Assembly: GCA_023417065.1 (NCBI GenBank)
Contig: JAEZGH010000181.1
Location: 50,549-114,548 of the forward strand
Direction of reading: 5' to 3'
Source of the DNA: Bacteroidota bacterium
GTDB lineage: Bacteria; Bacteroidota; Bacteroidia; Cytophagales; Cyclobacteriaceae
DNA length: 64,000 nucleotides
Shown here: piece by piece, positions 42,669 to 52,642 of the stretch
How the letters are laid out: the number at the start of each line of letters is the position of its first letter
Position numbering within the stretch: position 1 is the first letter of the stretch
Program-made: the position numbers and the translations under genes
Notes under the pieces: model-generated
Seen by the model: only the letters and a program-made list of their open reading frames with translations
The model's database searches: none
What the model was told of the DNA's origin: nothing

Positions 42669-43887
42669 GTGAAACAAGCACACCCCTACACTGAATTCTC
42701 GTTGTTAAAAAAACCCAATTCTGTTGGACAGCTCCCGATCGCGTTGCGCGTCTACGACCCACAGAGTCAGAAGCGGAAATACTACCGGACCGGGGAATTT
42801 TGTTTACCTGGCGACTTTGCGAAACACGAACTGAAGTTGGCGCGCCTGAAACAGCAGGCTGACGATATCCTACATGAGATGAGGATATTGAAACAACTCC
42901 TTCCTGGAGGAACAATTGGCCAACGAAAAGGGACAGGCAAACAAAGCTGCTCTTCGCGATTTGCTCGCCATGTTGAAGGGGCTGAAGATTAAGGAGCCTC
43001 ACCTCTTTGAAGTTAACTACAGCTGGGTGAAAAATTTTCATGACCGCATGAAGACTAAGCGCAAGTCACCGCGGACAAAGGACGGTATGCCAATCCCTGG
43101 AAAGGTCTACCCTTTCATCTCCAAGAACACGGTCAGTTTTCATATGCGTACGCTACGAACTCATTATAACGAGGCTGTACGGCGTGGGTTAGCCCCAAAA
43201 ACTCCTCAGGGAGAAGGCCCGTTCGTAGGCATTGATACGCAGTCAACTCCATCTGCAGAAGTCAAGCGTTTCCTTAACGATGAAGAATTCAGGATATTCG
43301 CTACAATCAACTACAAGCCTCAGCGTTTCGACGGACATAAGGAAAAAAAGACCTGGGAGGAGGCACGGGCACTCTGGCTGTTCAGCTATTATTCATTCGG
43401 CTTGAACCTAAAGGACATTCTCGAAGTGAGATGGGACCAGATAAACGGTGACACGTTCTTGCTCAAGCGAATTAAAACCGGCGAGCCGTTGACTATAAAA
43501 ATCTCAAAGCCGCTCCAGGCCATTCTGGAAAAATACCGAGACGCGAAACAACACTATGTTTTCCAACATCTCCGAATAGAAGGAACTGAAGAGGAAAAGG
43601 AACGAAACCACAACAATATCTTGAACTGGCTTGGCAAAAATGTCAAACGGATTTGCACACAGTCTGGTATCATCAATCCCAACCAGGTGAATTTCTATTC
43701 AGCCAGACATACGTTCGCAGTGCATTACATGACAAAGGTCCCGAACGCATCGTTATTTAAGCTGATGCAATACATGGGACATAAAAGTGAAACCTCAACC
43801 AAAAACTACTTGCAGTCACTTATTGGCAATTCAGAAGTGAAACATGAAAAGTTTTTGGATGAGGATTTTAGCGGAATCGTTGGATAA
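42669..43887 (+). pseudogene. Tyrosine recombinase (site-specific integrase), frameshifted
   Basis: The N-terminal part runs from GTG 42669 and resembles the arm DNA-binding domain (EFSLLKKPNSVGQLPIALRVYD). It ends in a continued but unrelated tail at 42992. The SAM-like core-binding and catalytic domains continue in the next frame from about 42892 to 43887, so a single-base shift at about 42860-42915 breaks the gene (or is programmed). Catalytic box: YSARHTFAVHYM, YMGHKSETSTKNYLQ with the Tyr nucleophile. The usual first Arg is replaced (FGLNLKDILEVRW), as in some Bacteroidota integrases. It probably mobilised the island now containing the toxin operon. Confidence 0.82.
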
Positions 43888-43967
43888 TAACGCATCTTTG
43901 AATACATAAGGCAATGACTTTTTTTGTTGTTCCGATATAAGATCGCCATCGAGCCGGCTTTCTGCAA

Positions 43968-44429
43968 CTACTGCGTGACAAAATCAATGTATCCGTCCGA
44001 GTCGTGACACGAACTCTTGTCTAGTAGACTAATAACTCCATACCTACCAGGCTGAAGGAAGGAAAGATTCCAAGACACAGATGCACTATTTTCAGGCGTA
44101 CATATTGAAACGGATTTTTGAAACACCTTTGTTGTCCCAGGATTGAACATTTGTGTTACGCCATCCACCGACACTTTCAGGAGAGTCGACGCAGTAATTG
44201 AAAGTTGGGCTGTGTAATTCTTTACATAAGAGTGACCATTTGGATCAGGTCCAGGAGTCGCGGTATAAACCACGGTGGTGTTGGCTGCAGGTTGTGAAGG
44301 TCCAGACAACGTCCATAAGCGACACGTACAACAAACAGTTGGGTCACCACAACCGGGGTCCGTTTGAGCAAGAGCTGAATACATGCTAAGGCAAATGGCC
44401 GGAACAAATAGTAGGGTTCGTAGCATCAT
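43968..44429 (-). CDS. Cys-rich secreted hypothetical protein
   Basis: 153 residues (ATG 44429 or 44426) with a signal peptide (LRTLLFVPAICLSMYSALAQ). The mature start is rich in Cys (DPGCGDPTVCCTCRLW) and two further Cys lie near the end, suggesting disulfides. The middle is beta-rich, Ig-like in feel (TVVYTATPGPDPNG). No family recognised. It lies 77 bases downstream of the immunity gene on the same strand and may be a late operon member or a cargo gene. Confidence 0.6.
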   Translation of the reverse strand: MMLRTLLFVPAICLSMYSALAQTDPGCGDPTVCCTCRLWTLSGPSQPAANTTVVYTATPGPDPNGHSYVKNYTAQLSITASTLLKVSVDGVTQMFNPGTTKVFQKSVSICTPENSASVSWNLSFLQPGRYGVISLLDKSSCHDSDGYIDFVTQ

Positions 44430-44506
44430 TAGAAAAGGGTTAAATTATTTAATATTGGTCATTTAAAACGAACGAAAACGAAATCAACAAGCATTTCCGC
44501 GATGAC

Positions 44507-44998
44507 TTATTCTTCGCCAATTATTTCAGATTCGTCCTGGAGCCCATCGAGGAACTCCTCGAAGCTGTTTGCTATCAAGTAAAGGTTGCTGTAATTCGTG
44601 TCATCACATTTATTATAATCGACTTCTTTATCGTGGTCCCAGAAGTAAATTTTTCCGGTATCAGAACCGTCGCAAGAAATACAAATCAAGTTGTTAAATG
44701 AATCAAAGGCGAAAGGTAGAAAGTGTCGGGGTAATCGCGCCTGCTGAATCTTATAGATCTGGATAAAATCCAATAGATTATCATCGTCTTCCTGATGTAT
44801 TCCCAAAAACCAATTGAGGTCTGAGTTAGTTTTCTTTCCGTTTTCCCAAAACGTAAAAATATTTGGTTCGCATTCACCTCCATTGAATTGAAGGAGGTGA
44901 GCCTTGTATTGATATGGAAAGGTTAAGCCTACGAAGTCTTCAACTTCTTCAATTTCAGCTAGCTTTAACTTAGGATATGTGTTGAATATTTTTATCAT
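44507..44998 (-). CDS. SMI1/KNR4 (SUKH-1) immunity protein
   Basis: 163 residues. SUKH landmarks: LKLAEIEEVEDFVGLTFPYQYKAHLLQFNGGE-like start (about 10-42), FTFWENGKK, LNWFLGIHQEDDDNLLDF, LPFAFDSFNNLICISCDGSDTGKIYFWDHDKEV and a tail FEEFLDGL. SUKH proteins neutralise nuclease-type polymorphic toxins. It starts 18 bases after the stop of the RHS-WHH protein, the usual toxin-immunity order, so it is the cognate antidote by inference. Cytosolic, acidic. Confidence 0.92.
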   Translation of the reverse strand: MIKIFNTYPKLKLAEIEEVEDFVGLTFPYQYKAHLLQFNGGECEPNIFTFWENGKKTNSDLNWFLGIHQEDDDNLLDFIQIYKIQQARLPRHFLPFAFDSFNNLICISCDGSDTGKIYFWDHDKEVDYNKCDDTNYSNLYLIANSFEEFLDGLQDESEIIGEE

Positions 44999-45016
44999 AA
45001 CTACTGAAGCTTTAAT

Positions 45017-48000
45017 CTAATATTTCCAAAGATGAAATCCTCCGGTGTGCCCTGTCGCTCGATGAACGCTTCCCTTTACTAATTGCATTCTTCCTGTCTG
45101 TTGATGATGATGCCATACATAATTTTTCGGAGTTCTCTTATATCCGGCAAGACGGTTCGCAGCAAATCTATCCGTTATCCTGTTTCCGGTTGGTTTGATA
45201 ATGATATCATTCTGCCCTTTTTGATACAAGTGTTTTGAGAAATCCGGGAAGCCATCCTTATCGAACGGTATTTTCGACACGGGATGTTTTCTATTCTTTA
45301 GGTGACCATTCCTCAGCTTAAACGGGCCACGAATCATGCCCGGAACGACAATAATATCTTGGGTCAGAAAGCTCGCAACAAAATCATTGTTGTAGTCGTA
45401 GCTGCCATAAAAGGCGAGATATGTAACGCTTACGCACCTCTCTTCAGATGTCTCATTGTCAATAATGGTTGTTTCAACGGTAAGAGCCGAAGATGCTCCC
45501 GTTACTTTCCCGTTGACATCGTACGAATAGTTTAATTCCAGCCCAGAAAAAGTCTCCTTATCACGATAGGCATCATTCAGAAAACCGAGACCATTTAGCG
45601 AGTTCCATGTTCGTTTTAACCAGCTATTAGGTTCGAGGTAGCCGCCAAAGCCAGGTCGGCCCCACCAAACCCCCCCGTCTTCGTCAACACCATTCAGTGG
45701 ATTATTGCCCAGTCCAAGATAGGGTGACGAAAATTGACCAGCGGGATCAGGCACCAACCACCGCCCGATTACGGGGTCATACTCTCTTAACTCAAAATGG
45801 TTCCACCCGGTTTCTTCATCCTTTTCCGCGAACTGGCCCTGGTATCCATAACGATACAAAGTCTCATTGCTCTTTTGCTCTCGGATCACATCCCCCCAAA
45901 TCCCGTAATCAGTCGCCTGAACAATAATATTTTCCTCATGAGTAATAGTCAGATCATCAAACCAAACGCGAGCCTCCTTGCTCTCGTTGCTTACCCAAAT
46001 ATAAATATACCCATTTTGTGAAATGGTAACAGCCGCGTCAAAATTCATCTGTACTGGTGTGTTACCTTCCAGATAGAGTGAGGCCTGATCTGAGCCGGCT
46101 TGTTCCGGGACACGGAAGCGATTTGCCTGGACAAGATTGAGATTCTCGTCGAACAACATGTAGTTCAGGTATGCGAAAGGCCGCGTCTCATCTTCATCAT
46201 CATCGTTGAAGGCGGGAGTCAATAGGCCGGAATGTAGCGTGTTTGTAGTTTGAGACAGGCTTATTCCTTCAAATCCGGCCATTGTGGAGAATGTGTTGGC
46301 AAGCAGAGAAGAAAAGACGGCTAGATCAAAGTTCTTGGCGAATGAAATCTTTTCCTCGAACCGCGTCCACACCTTTGCGTTTACTTTATCCCCGGCTGAA
46401 ACTTTTTTCGCCCAGCTTGGACCGACAGACTTTTCCTGTTCGGTGGATCCAGGGGTATCGTTCCAGAATAGGTAGGCTACTTTTCTGGGATCAGGTTCCG
46501 CATCTGTTGGCGGCGTGACGTTCATGTGGCGGTCGTTGTCCTTTTCCGTTTCGAAAAGATTCTCGAAGAAGGCCAACTCCTCTACGCGTGGATTAGTAAT
46601 GTCTTCCACACCATTGTCCTCCATTGTAGCTGTATATACATTAATGTTATCCCGGAGTAAAGCACGCACATTACCTAAGTGATCAGTGATTTCATAATTT
46701 GTACTGCCATCTTCCTGAGGATAATAGACACCCAACTTCCCCGATCCATAGATTGGGACCTCAGTCTCGACAGCGTTACCGGTAAAGTTCTCCTCGTCAA
46801 GTGTGCTAATGATGTTTCCAGAGCCATCCCGAATGTACCATGTGGTCAATTTAGTCCTGTAGTTGATTTTCGCCAGGCGGAAGCCCCGTTCATCATAAAG
46901 GTTCTCGATAAGTAAGTGATACCCTTGTGGGATGTCCGGCTGATCCGGGTCAGGGACCGGATTGCCGGGCGGACAATTGGTACAGGGTGGCGAAGGAGCG
47001 TAAACTGCAATCACTTTACCTGAAACGTCATACTTAACATACTTATCCTCCCCATCTTCTTCCTTATCCTCATGTGTCATTTGTCCCACAGCATTGTATT
47101 GATACTGATGCACGTAGCCATTGACCTTTAATAGTTTGTTTTTATTAGGCTCGTATTCGTAGGAAAAATCATTGATACGTCGCTGATCTCCGTCATACCT
47201 TTTAAGCTTCATAATATTCCCATTGGCGTCGTATTCCATCCCGGTTAATCGGAACTTGTTGCCGGAGTAAGAAACCATGCCTGCATTGTGGCTCGCCCAC
47301 GATGCGTCTTTAACTTGATATTTTTCGTCGTAAGTAAAGACGTACATTCCAGAAAACTCATCCCCATCAACACCATGTGGCTTTGACGTACGCCATCGCA
47401 CCGCCGTAATCATTCCGTTATAGAGCGGCTTGATTGGATCCGTTGAGACGGGGTCTGTTATCTGGACATCAATTGGTCCACCCTCGAACACCAAGTCTGT
47501 GACCCACGAATTTGAGACTCTGTATCTATAGCTTCCGGCGATTTCGTCAGTGGCAGATCCGATAATAAAAGACTTATCATTAGCCGCTTCGTTCAGTTGG
47601 TTGATGCTTGTCCAGACACCATTGACCCATCGTTCCCATTCATAGATGCCGTGCGCGCCCCCATCCGGTGCGTCAATCCGTAATTCTCCCCCTACCGGAA
47701 TGCTCAGAGAGCTCACTTGAAAGGGATTTCTCTGCGGTGTGTAGGTGAAGTTGGCGTAGGGATGAGTTGCTGTCCCTGTGAAATTTGATTCGATATCCTT
47801 TAACTGAATCGCATTGTTTTGAACAAATATTGACAGTAATGACCTGTCCGATCGCGTGGAGAAATTTGGCAAATTCCTGAAGTTGGCATCGTTCACCGCA
47901 AGCCGCCTCAAGCTTGTCTTGTTGACAAGATATCCGGGTATTTCTCCGGTCAATTTCGTGAATGATAGATCAAGTTCCTTGATATTATTGAGATTCTGAA

Positions 48001-50998
48001 GTGACAGTGGTATCGTGCCCTCAAAATTGTTTGTTCCAAGTCGGAGCGTACGCAATTTGTTCAGGCTGCCAAGCCATAACGGCAAGGCACCTTCGAGTTT
48101 ATTGTTGTGTACATCTAGTATTACGAGGCTCGTCGCATTCTTGAGGTTCTCTGGAAGCTCACCTGTAAACTTGTTACCGTATAGCCAGAGAGAATCTAGT
48201 AGTGGCATGTCGCCAAACCATGACGGGATAGGGCCTGAAAACTCATTTAAAGCCAATGCTGCCCACTCCATGCTTTTCATGCTGCTCATTGAAGCAGGGA
48301 GAGGCCCTGTGAACCTATTCATAGAAAGTTGCAGGTACTTCATTTTGCTGAGGTTCCCAAACGATTCAGGAAGTTGGCCCGAGAAATCATTGCCGTTCAG
48401 CCACAATTCAGTCAAATTGGTAAGATTCCCAATTTCAGGAGGAATGGATCCGTTTAGCGTTACGTTATTAGAGACAGCAAGATTAGTTAGTGTTACCAAG
48501 CCAAACAGCTCAGAGGGCAAAGGGCCTGTGTGTTTATTCTGGTATAAGTGAAGGACCTTAATTTTTGAAAATGCGCTAATGGATGAGGGTATGGCCCCAT
48601 CAATGTTGGTGTAGAATATGTATAGGTTTTCAAGATTTGTTAAATTGAATAAGCCCTGGGGAAGATTACCCTCTAAGGGGTTGGTGTAAAGACCAAGCCA
48701 AGTTAGATTAACCAGATTCCCTATTGACTCCGGAATCGCGCCGTCAAAGCTATTGATACCAAGATTAAGGTAAGTGAGAGCCGTGATGCTGCAAAGGGAT
48801 TCGGGAATTGTGCCATGAATGTGATTGTCCTGAATTCTAAGTCGGTTCATCCTCTTGAACGTACCGATCGATTCAGGTAATTTACCTACAAGATTATTGG
48901 AAGGCAACTCAATCCGCGTAATATCACCACCTCCTACTGTGATCCCAAACCATGCATTCATTTGAGCCGCCGTTATATTGATAGTTTTGGAAGTTGTGGC
49001 TGGCCAGCTGGTCTTTCTCACCCACTGACTTCCTCCAAGACTGTCATAGAGTTCTCTCAAGGCGCGATATTCCCATGCATCGGGAACTATTCCCCGCGAA
49101 GCTGGTATCCAGAATGAGCAATTTCCAGGTGGCGTAGATCCGGAATGTAAGACGACTTTTTTAGTGTATTGAGTCGAAGGGTCAACTGCCACTGATCTGA
49201 ACAAAACTCCATTCTTGTAGTATTTTACCTGGCTGCCTTCCCTCGCGATCTCAAAGACGTCTCCCAGCATCCAATGGGTAACATCAATCCCAGTCTCGTT
49301 ACTTTCGTGTACAATCACCCGCTGAACACCTGCATTGTAGTAAAGCTCTATACCGTAGGCAATATCTGTTGCATTGTAAGTGGTGGTTGAGGAAAAACCT
49401 ATGATGTAGCTACTAATACGATCAGATCGAGTTGCATTAATAAATATTGAGCCGTCCACATTCGGGGCCAATACATTCTCCGATGTTGCGCCGGCGTTGC
49501 CCCATCCATCAGGAGCTGACTTCGTTAGTATGCCGTCATCTTCGGTAAGCCCAACTTGGCTGTTCCATACGGTAGGATTCCCAACCCGGGCTACGATCAC
49601 TTCGGATTTTAATGTCAGGCCCGGGATGGATGAATTCGTTACACTGTATCTGAAACTCCCATCCTGCGCCTCCGAGATAGTGCTCAACACAAAAGTTCTT
49701 TGACTCTGGTCTTCATTGACACTGTTTATATTTGTGAACGTGGTGGCACCATCGAGTCTTCTCTCCCATGTAACGGAACCATTCAGTCCTGGGTCCCTGG
49801 CGGTGATCGTTAAAGTCTCTCCGCTACGCAGATCTATCCATTGAACATCATCATAGTCTTTTTGCGGGCTATAGGTGAGTGTTTTGATTCCCTTATTATA
49901 AATTCTTTCCAAGTCCCCAAAAGAAAGTTTGTTGTGGGATACATTTAGAACCAGATTGGCTTTGTTGATATGCGCACTAAAGTCCGGGATTGACGAAATG
50001 TTATTGTTGGAGATATTCAGGAAGGAAAGCACCGGCAAATTCAGAATCCCTGACGGTATCGAGGACAGATTATTTGCCTCGATAGAAAGCGCGGTAAGAT
50101 GATTACATTGTTCGAGTTCTACGGGCAGGTTTCCGCTGAATTGATTCCTGCCAATACGATACTCTCGCAATTTCGGCCAATTCTCTACACTCGGTGGTTC
50201 ACCTTGCAATGAATTATTTGTAACCTCAATGACTGTAATTGCTGGCAGATTTGCCAACTCGGATGGAAGCGTCCCAGAAAATAAATTGTTAGCAAGATAA
50301 AGTGTTTCGAGCTTTTCCAAGTTTTGAATACTGGTAGGAATGGACCCAGAAAACTGGTTATTTCTCAATGAGATATATTTCAAATTGACAAGGTTTCCCA
50401 GACCTGATGGTATTTCCCCTGTCAATGAGTTTGCAGCCACATACAACTCAGTCAATTTTGTAAGGTTCCACAATGAAGCTGGAAGATTTCCAGCAATTTG
50501 ATTAACTGATACATTAAGTCGTTCGAGTTTCTGGAGATTACCGATGTTTGCTGGCAGAGAGCCAGTCAATAAGTTGTTGTCAAGGATCAAAGCCGTAAGT
50601 TCACTAAGGTTAGTGAAACTATCTGGGATAGAACCCGAAATTTTGTTATACCTCAGGTTAAGTATAGTAAGCTTTGATAGTTGAGAAATCGACTTCGGTA
50701 TCATCCCCTCCAGGTTCTTTCCATGAAGCGACATTTGGAAAATGTCACCGTTCATGACATATACACCTTCCCAAGTCGCAAACTGCGCGCTTGTCGCGGA
50801 CGTAGGCCAGGCTCCACTTTGCGGCCAGTTGCCTTTATTTATCCAGCTATCGCCACCTAAACTATCATAAATATTCTTGAGCACTTGGAATTCAATCTCA
50901 TCTGGAACCTGATTGTATTGTGCGAATGCGTTATGCACCAAGAGGCAAAATGCAGCGACAACGAAAGTGCGACGCAGAAAAACTATTAGATGCTTCAT
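45017..50998 (-). CDS. LRR + lectin-like + RHS protein with C-terminal WHH nuclease toxin
   Basis: 1993 residues. Signal peptide 1-27 (..LLVHNAFAQ). First plant-type LRR block about 85-375 (NLxGxIPxxLxxLxxL repeats, opening LYDSLGGDSW-like). Ig-like segment about 385-470, lectin-like (concanavalin-type) beta-domain about 475-632. Second LRR block with its own NIYDSLGG-like cap about 640-1075, then an Ig-like segment to about 1180. The RHS region about 1190-1776 has YD-type repeats and the core REYDPVIGRW...DPAGQF...NNPLNGVDEDGG. A linker and a C-terminal toxin follow (about 1900-1993, with WHHHQQTGRMQL and GHTGGFHLW), matching the WHH branch of HNH/EndoVII nucleases. It is predicted to cut DNA inside a target cell; SUKH immunity lies just downstream. 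Confidence 0.93.
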   Translation of the reverse strand: MKHLIVFLRRTFVVAAFCLLVHNAFAQYNQVPDEIEFQVLKNIYDSLGGDSWINKGNWPQSGAWPTSATSAQFATWEGVYVMNGDIFQMSLHGKNLEGMIPKSISQLSKLTILNLRYNKISGSIPDSFTNLSELTALILDNNLLTGSLPANIGNLQKLERLNVSVNQIAGNLPASLWNLTKLTELYVAANSLTGEIPSGLGNLVNLKYISLRNNQFSGSIPTSIQNLEKLETLYLANNLFSGTLPSELANLPAITVIEVTNNSLQGEPPSVENWPKLREYRIGRNQFSGNLPVELEQCNHLTALSIEANNLSSIPSGILNLPVLSFLNISNNNISSIPDFSAHINKANLVLNVSHNKLSFGDLERIYNKGIKTLTYSPQKDYDDVQWIDLRSGETLTITARDPGLNGSVTWERRLDGATTFTNINSVNEDQSQRTFVLSTISEAQDGSFRYSVTNSSIPGLTLKSEVIVARVGNPTVWNSQVGLTEDDGILTKSAPDGWGNAGATSENVLAPNVDGSIFINATRSDRISSYIIGFSSTTTYNATDIAYGIELYYNAGVQRVIVHESNETGIDVTHWMLGDVFEIAREGSQVKYYKNGVLFRSVAVDPSTQYTKKVVLHSGSTPPGNCSFWIPASRGIVPDAWEYRALRELYDSLGGSQWVRKTSWPATTSKTINITAAQMNAWFGITVGGGDITRIELPSNNLVGKLPESIGTFKRMNRLRIQDNHIHGTIPESLCSITALTYLNLGINSFDGAIPESIGNLVNLTWLGLYTNPLEGNLPQGLFNLTNLENLYIFYTNIDGAIPSSISAFSKIKVLHLYQNKHTGPLPSELFGLVTLTNLAVSNNVTLNGSIPPEIGNLTNLTELWLNGNDFSGQLPESFGNLSKMKYLQLSMNRFTGPLPASMSSMKSMEWAALALNEFSGPIPSWFGDMPLLDSLWLYGNKFTGELPENLKNATSLVILDVHNNKLEGALPLWLGSLNKLRTLRLGTNNFEGTIPLSLQNLNNIKELDLSFTKLTGEIPGYLVNKTSLRRLAVNDANFRNLPNFSTRSDRSLLSIFVQNNAIQLKDIESNFTGTATHPYANFTYTPQRNPFQVSSLSIPVGGELRIDAPDGGAHGIYEWERWVNGVWTSINQLNEAANDKSFIIGSATDEIAGSYRYRVSNSWVTDLVFEGGPIDVQITDPVSTDPIKPLYNGMITAVRWRTSKPHGVDGDEFSGMYVFTYDEKYQVKDASWASHNAGMVSYSGNKFRLTGMEYDANGNIMKLKRYDGDQRRINDFSYEYEPNKNKLLKVNGYVHQYQYNAVGQMTHEDKEEDGEDKYVKYDVSGKVIAVYAPSPPCTNCPPGNPVPDPDQPDIPQGYHLLIENLYDERGFRLAKINYRTKLTTWYIRDGSGNIISTLDEENFTGNAVETEVPIYGSGKLGVYYPQEDGSTNYEITDHLGNVRALLRDNINVYTATMEDNGVEDITNPRVEELAFFENLFETEKDNDRHMNVTPPTDAEPDPRKVAYLFWNDTPGSTEQEKSVGPSWAKKVSAGDKVNAKVWTRFEEKISFAKNFDLAVFSSLLANTFSTMAGFEGISLSQTTNTLHSGLLTPAFNDDDEDETRPFAYLNYMLFDENLNLVQANRFRVPEQAGSDQASLYLEGNTPVQMNFDAAVTISQNGYIYIWVSNESKEARVWFDDLTITHEENIIVQATDYGIWGDVIREQKSNETLYRYGYQGQFAEKDEETGWNHFELREYDPVIGRWLVPDPAGQFSSPYLGLGNNPLNGVDEDGGVWWGRPGFGGYLEPNSWLKRTWNSLNGLGFLNDAYRDKETFSGLELNYSYDVNGKVTGASSALTVETTIIDNETSEERCVSVTYLAFYGSYDYNNDFVASFLTQDIIVVPGMIRGPFKLRNGHLKNRKHPVSKIPFDKDGFPDFSKHLYQKGQNDIIIKPTGNRITDRFAANRLAGYKRTPKNYVWHHHQQTGRMQLVKGSVHRATGHTGGFHLWKY

Positions 50999-51010
50999 TG
51001 CTATGCTTAC

Positions 51011-52621
51011 TTATTTCTGACCGTTAACTATTCTTTTCCGTTTTCCCAATTGGGGTTCGATCCCAATCCGAACATTGAACTTATGCAATACGGGGATTAA
51101 ATCTTCGTTTTGAATGCGGTACAACGCGAGTATTGAACCCTTGAACCGCCTCGATAGATCATACTTACGCGAAATCCCGATGTTATATGAAAGAGCTTCA
51201 GCTATTGGTAGCTCCCCCTTTATAAATCCGTTTTGTTTTCGATTAATGGCCTCAATCTCTCCGTGAAGGAAGAAGTTTTTTACAAGTCCAAGAGTTCCAA
51301 ACAATCTGTATCCATGGTGTCTCGCATATTCCATGAAGTATTGATTTTGTTCGGTAAATGAAAAATGTCCAACTACGCCGCCGCCCAATGACAGAGATCC
51401 GGAAAAACGATAGCCAAATTGTAAGCCCGTCTCAAAAACATGAGCGTCCTTTGGTGAGTTGCTAATCGTAATTGCCGGTAAGAACCGATCTCTGAAAGAT
51501 TTCTTTTCTAAGGAGCTTGATGTCAACAACGATTTTACGCTGAATTTTCGCCTGCTTCTGAGACGCGCGAGTTGATGCTGAGATTCCAAAACAATTGGCG
51601 CCTTCTTATTAATTGCTTCATTGGTGATTCCCTGTGCCTTCTTTCGAATTTCCTCTTGCGTATTCTTTTTGTCCCGGTACTTTTGGATCAACGCTTCATA
51701 CTTATCTTTTTGACTTTTCAACTGACCTTCAGCAGAAATAGCTTGTTCGATACCACTATGCTGAACGGCCGCGTTTTCTACTTTCTCTTCAATATCTAAC
51801 AGTACGACGTCTTTGTCTTGCTGAATATACTCCGCATGTGATCCTAATTCCTTAGTGAAAGTTTTGACATTCTCAGAAAGTCCAGGTGGAACAATCTCCA
51901 TCTCTGCAAGTTTACCATCAAGTTCAGTTGACATTGTTCTGCTATCGATAATTAATGGAGCCTTATTAAGGTCATTGAGTTCATCTAGATCGAGATCTAA
52001 ATCCCCTAGATCCGGTACCGAGTCCTCCAGCTTTATCTTAACCCAGCCAGCCTCATCAGCAATATCCGGAAATGGAAGATTATCAATCGGCAACCGATGG
52101 AAAACCGTTCTGGTGTCCTTGTAATCTTGAAGCTTATCTGCATTCGTCTGAAGCTCCTTCGGGATTATCTCCGAAATATCCGGTAGCGTCTTATCCATAC
52201 CCAACATTTTAACAGTATCATACCGTTGACCAACATTATCGAACTTGCCTGCAACCCTGTCTACAATATCTTCGGCTTCAGCATTTAGCGAGTCGCGACT
52301 ATCTCGAACTCGATCCATCTGACGGAAGATTTCGCCTCGCAACGAATCGGAACTTTTTTCCGCCACATCGAATGCGGTAAGATCGACATCTAGATTATCG
52401 ATGACTTCAATATTAGGTACTCTCACCAAAGTATCACGACCTACACTAAGTGACTGGATGGAGTCAATCATTGTACCGGTGCCTCTTTGCACTTTCGATT
52501 TTTTTTTCAGAATTCGCTCGACGAAGGATTGAAGCTTGGTTCTTTCTTCCCTTACAGGGAGTCCTTGTGCGTTACTAGCTAAGGCACACAAATACAAAAG
52601 AAGAAGGAGGGCTAACCTCAT
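51011..52621 (-). CDS. Coiled-coil periplasmic plus C-terminal beta-barrel-like protein of the RHS operon
   Basis: 536 residues with a signal peptide (LALLLLLYLCALASNAQ). Residues about 25-375 are charged and coiled-coil rich (LNAEAEDIVDRVAGKFDNV, EEIRKKAQGITNEAINK). About 380-536 alternate aromatic/polar strands (FETGLQFGYRFSGSLSLGGGVVGHF, YRLFGTLGLVKNFFLHGE, GSILALYRIQNED), like a small outer-membrane barrel. No named family. Its place 12 bases upstream of the toxin gene suggests it presents or anchors the toxin; that is inference. Confidence 0.8.
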   Translation of the reverse strand: MRLALLLLLYLCALASNAQGLPVREERTKLQSFVERILKKKSKVQRGTGTMIDSIQSLSVGRDTLVRVPNIEVIDNLDVDLTAFDVAEKSSDSLRGEIFRQMDRVRDSRDSLNAEAEDIVDRVAGKFDNVGQRYDTVKMLGMDKTLPDISEIIPKELQTNADKLQDYKDTRTVFHRLPIDNLPFPDIADEAGWVKIKLEDSVPDLGDLDLDLDELNDLNKAPLIIDSRTMSTELDGKLAEMEIVPPGLSENVKTFTKELGSHAEYIQQDKDVVLLDIEEKVENAAVQHSGIEQAISAEGQLKSQKDKYEALIQKYRDKKNTQEEIRKKAQGITNEAINKKAPIVLESQHQLARLRSRRKFSVKSLLTSSSLEKKSFRDRFLPAITISNSPKDAHVFETGLQFGYRFSGSLSLGGGVVGHFSFTEQNQYFMEYARHHGYRLFGTLGLVKNFFLHGEIEAINRKQNGFIKGELPIAEALSYNIGISRKYDLSRRFKGSILALYRIQNEDLIPVLHKFNVRIGIEPQLGKRKRIVNGQK

Positions 52622-52642
52622 CGAAGTTTACAAATTCAGTTT

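Noticed and set aside
47774..50746. Repetitive DNA that could be taken for a repeat array or CRISPR
   Set aside because: The periodicity is in-frame LRR coding sequence of about 72 bases with varying units; no CRISPR-like identical repeats are present anywhere.
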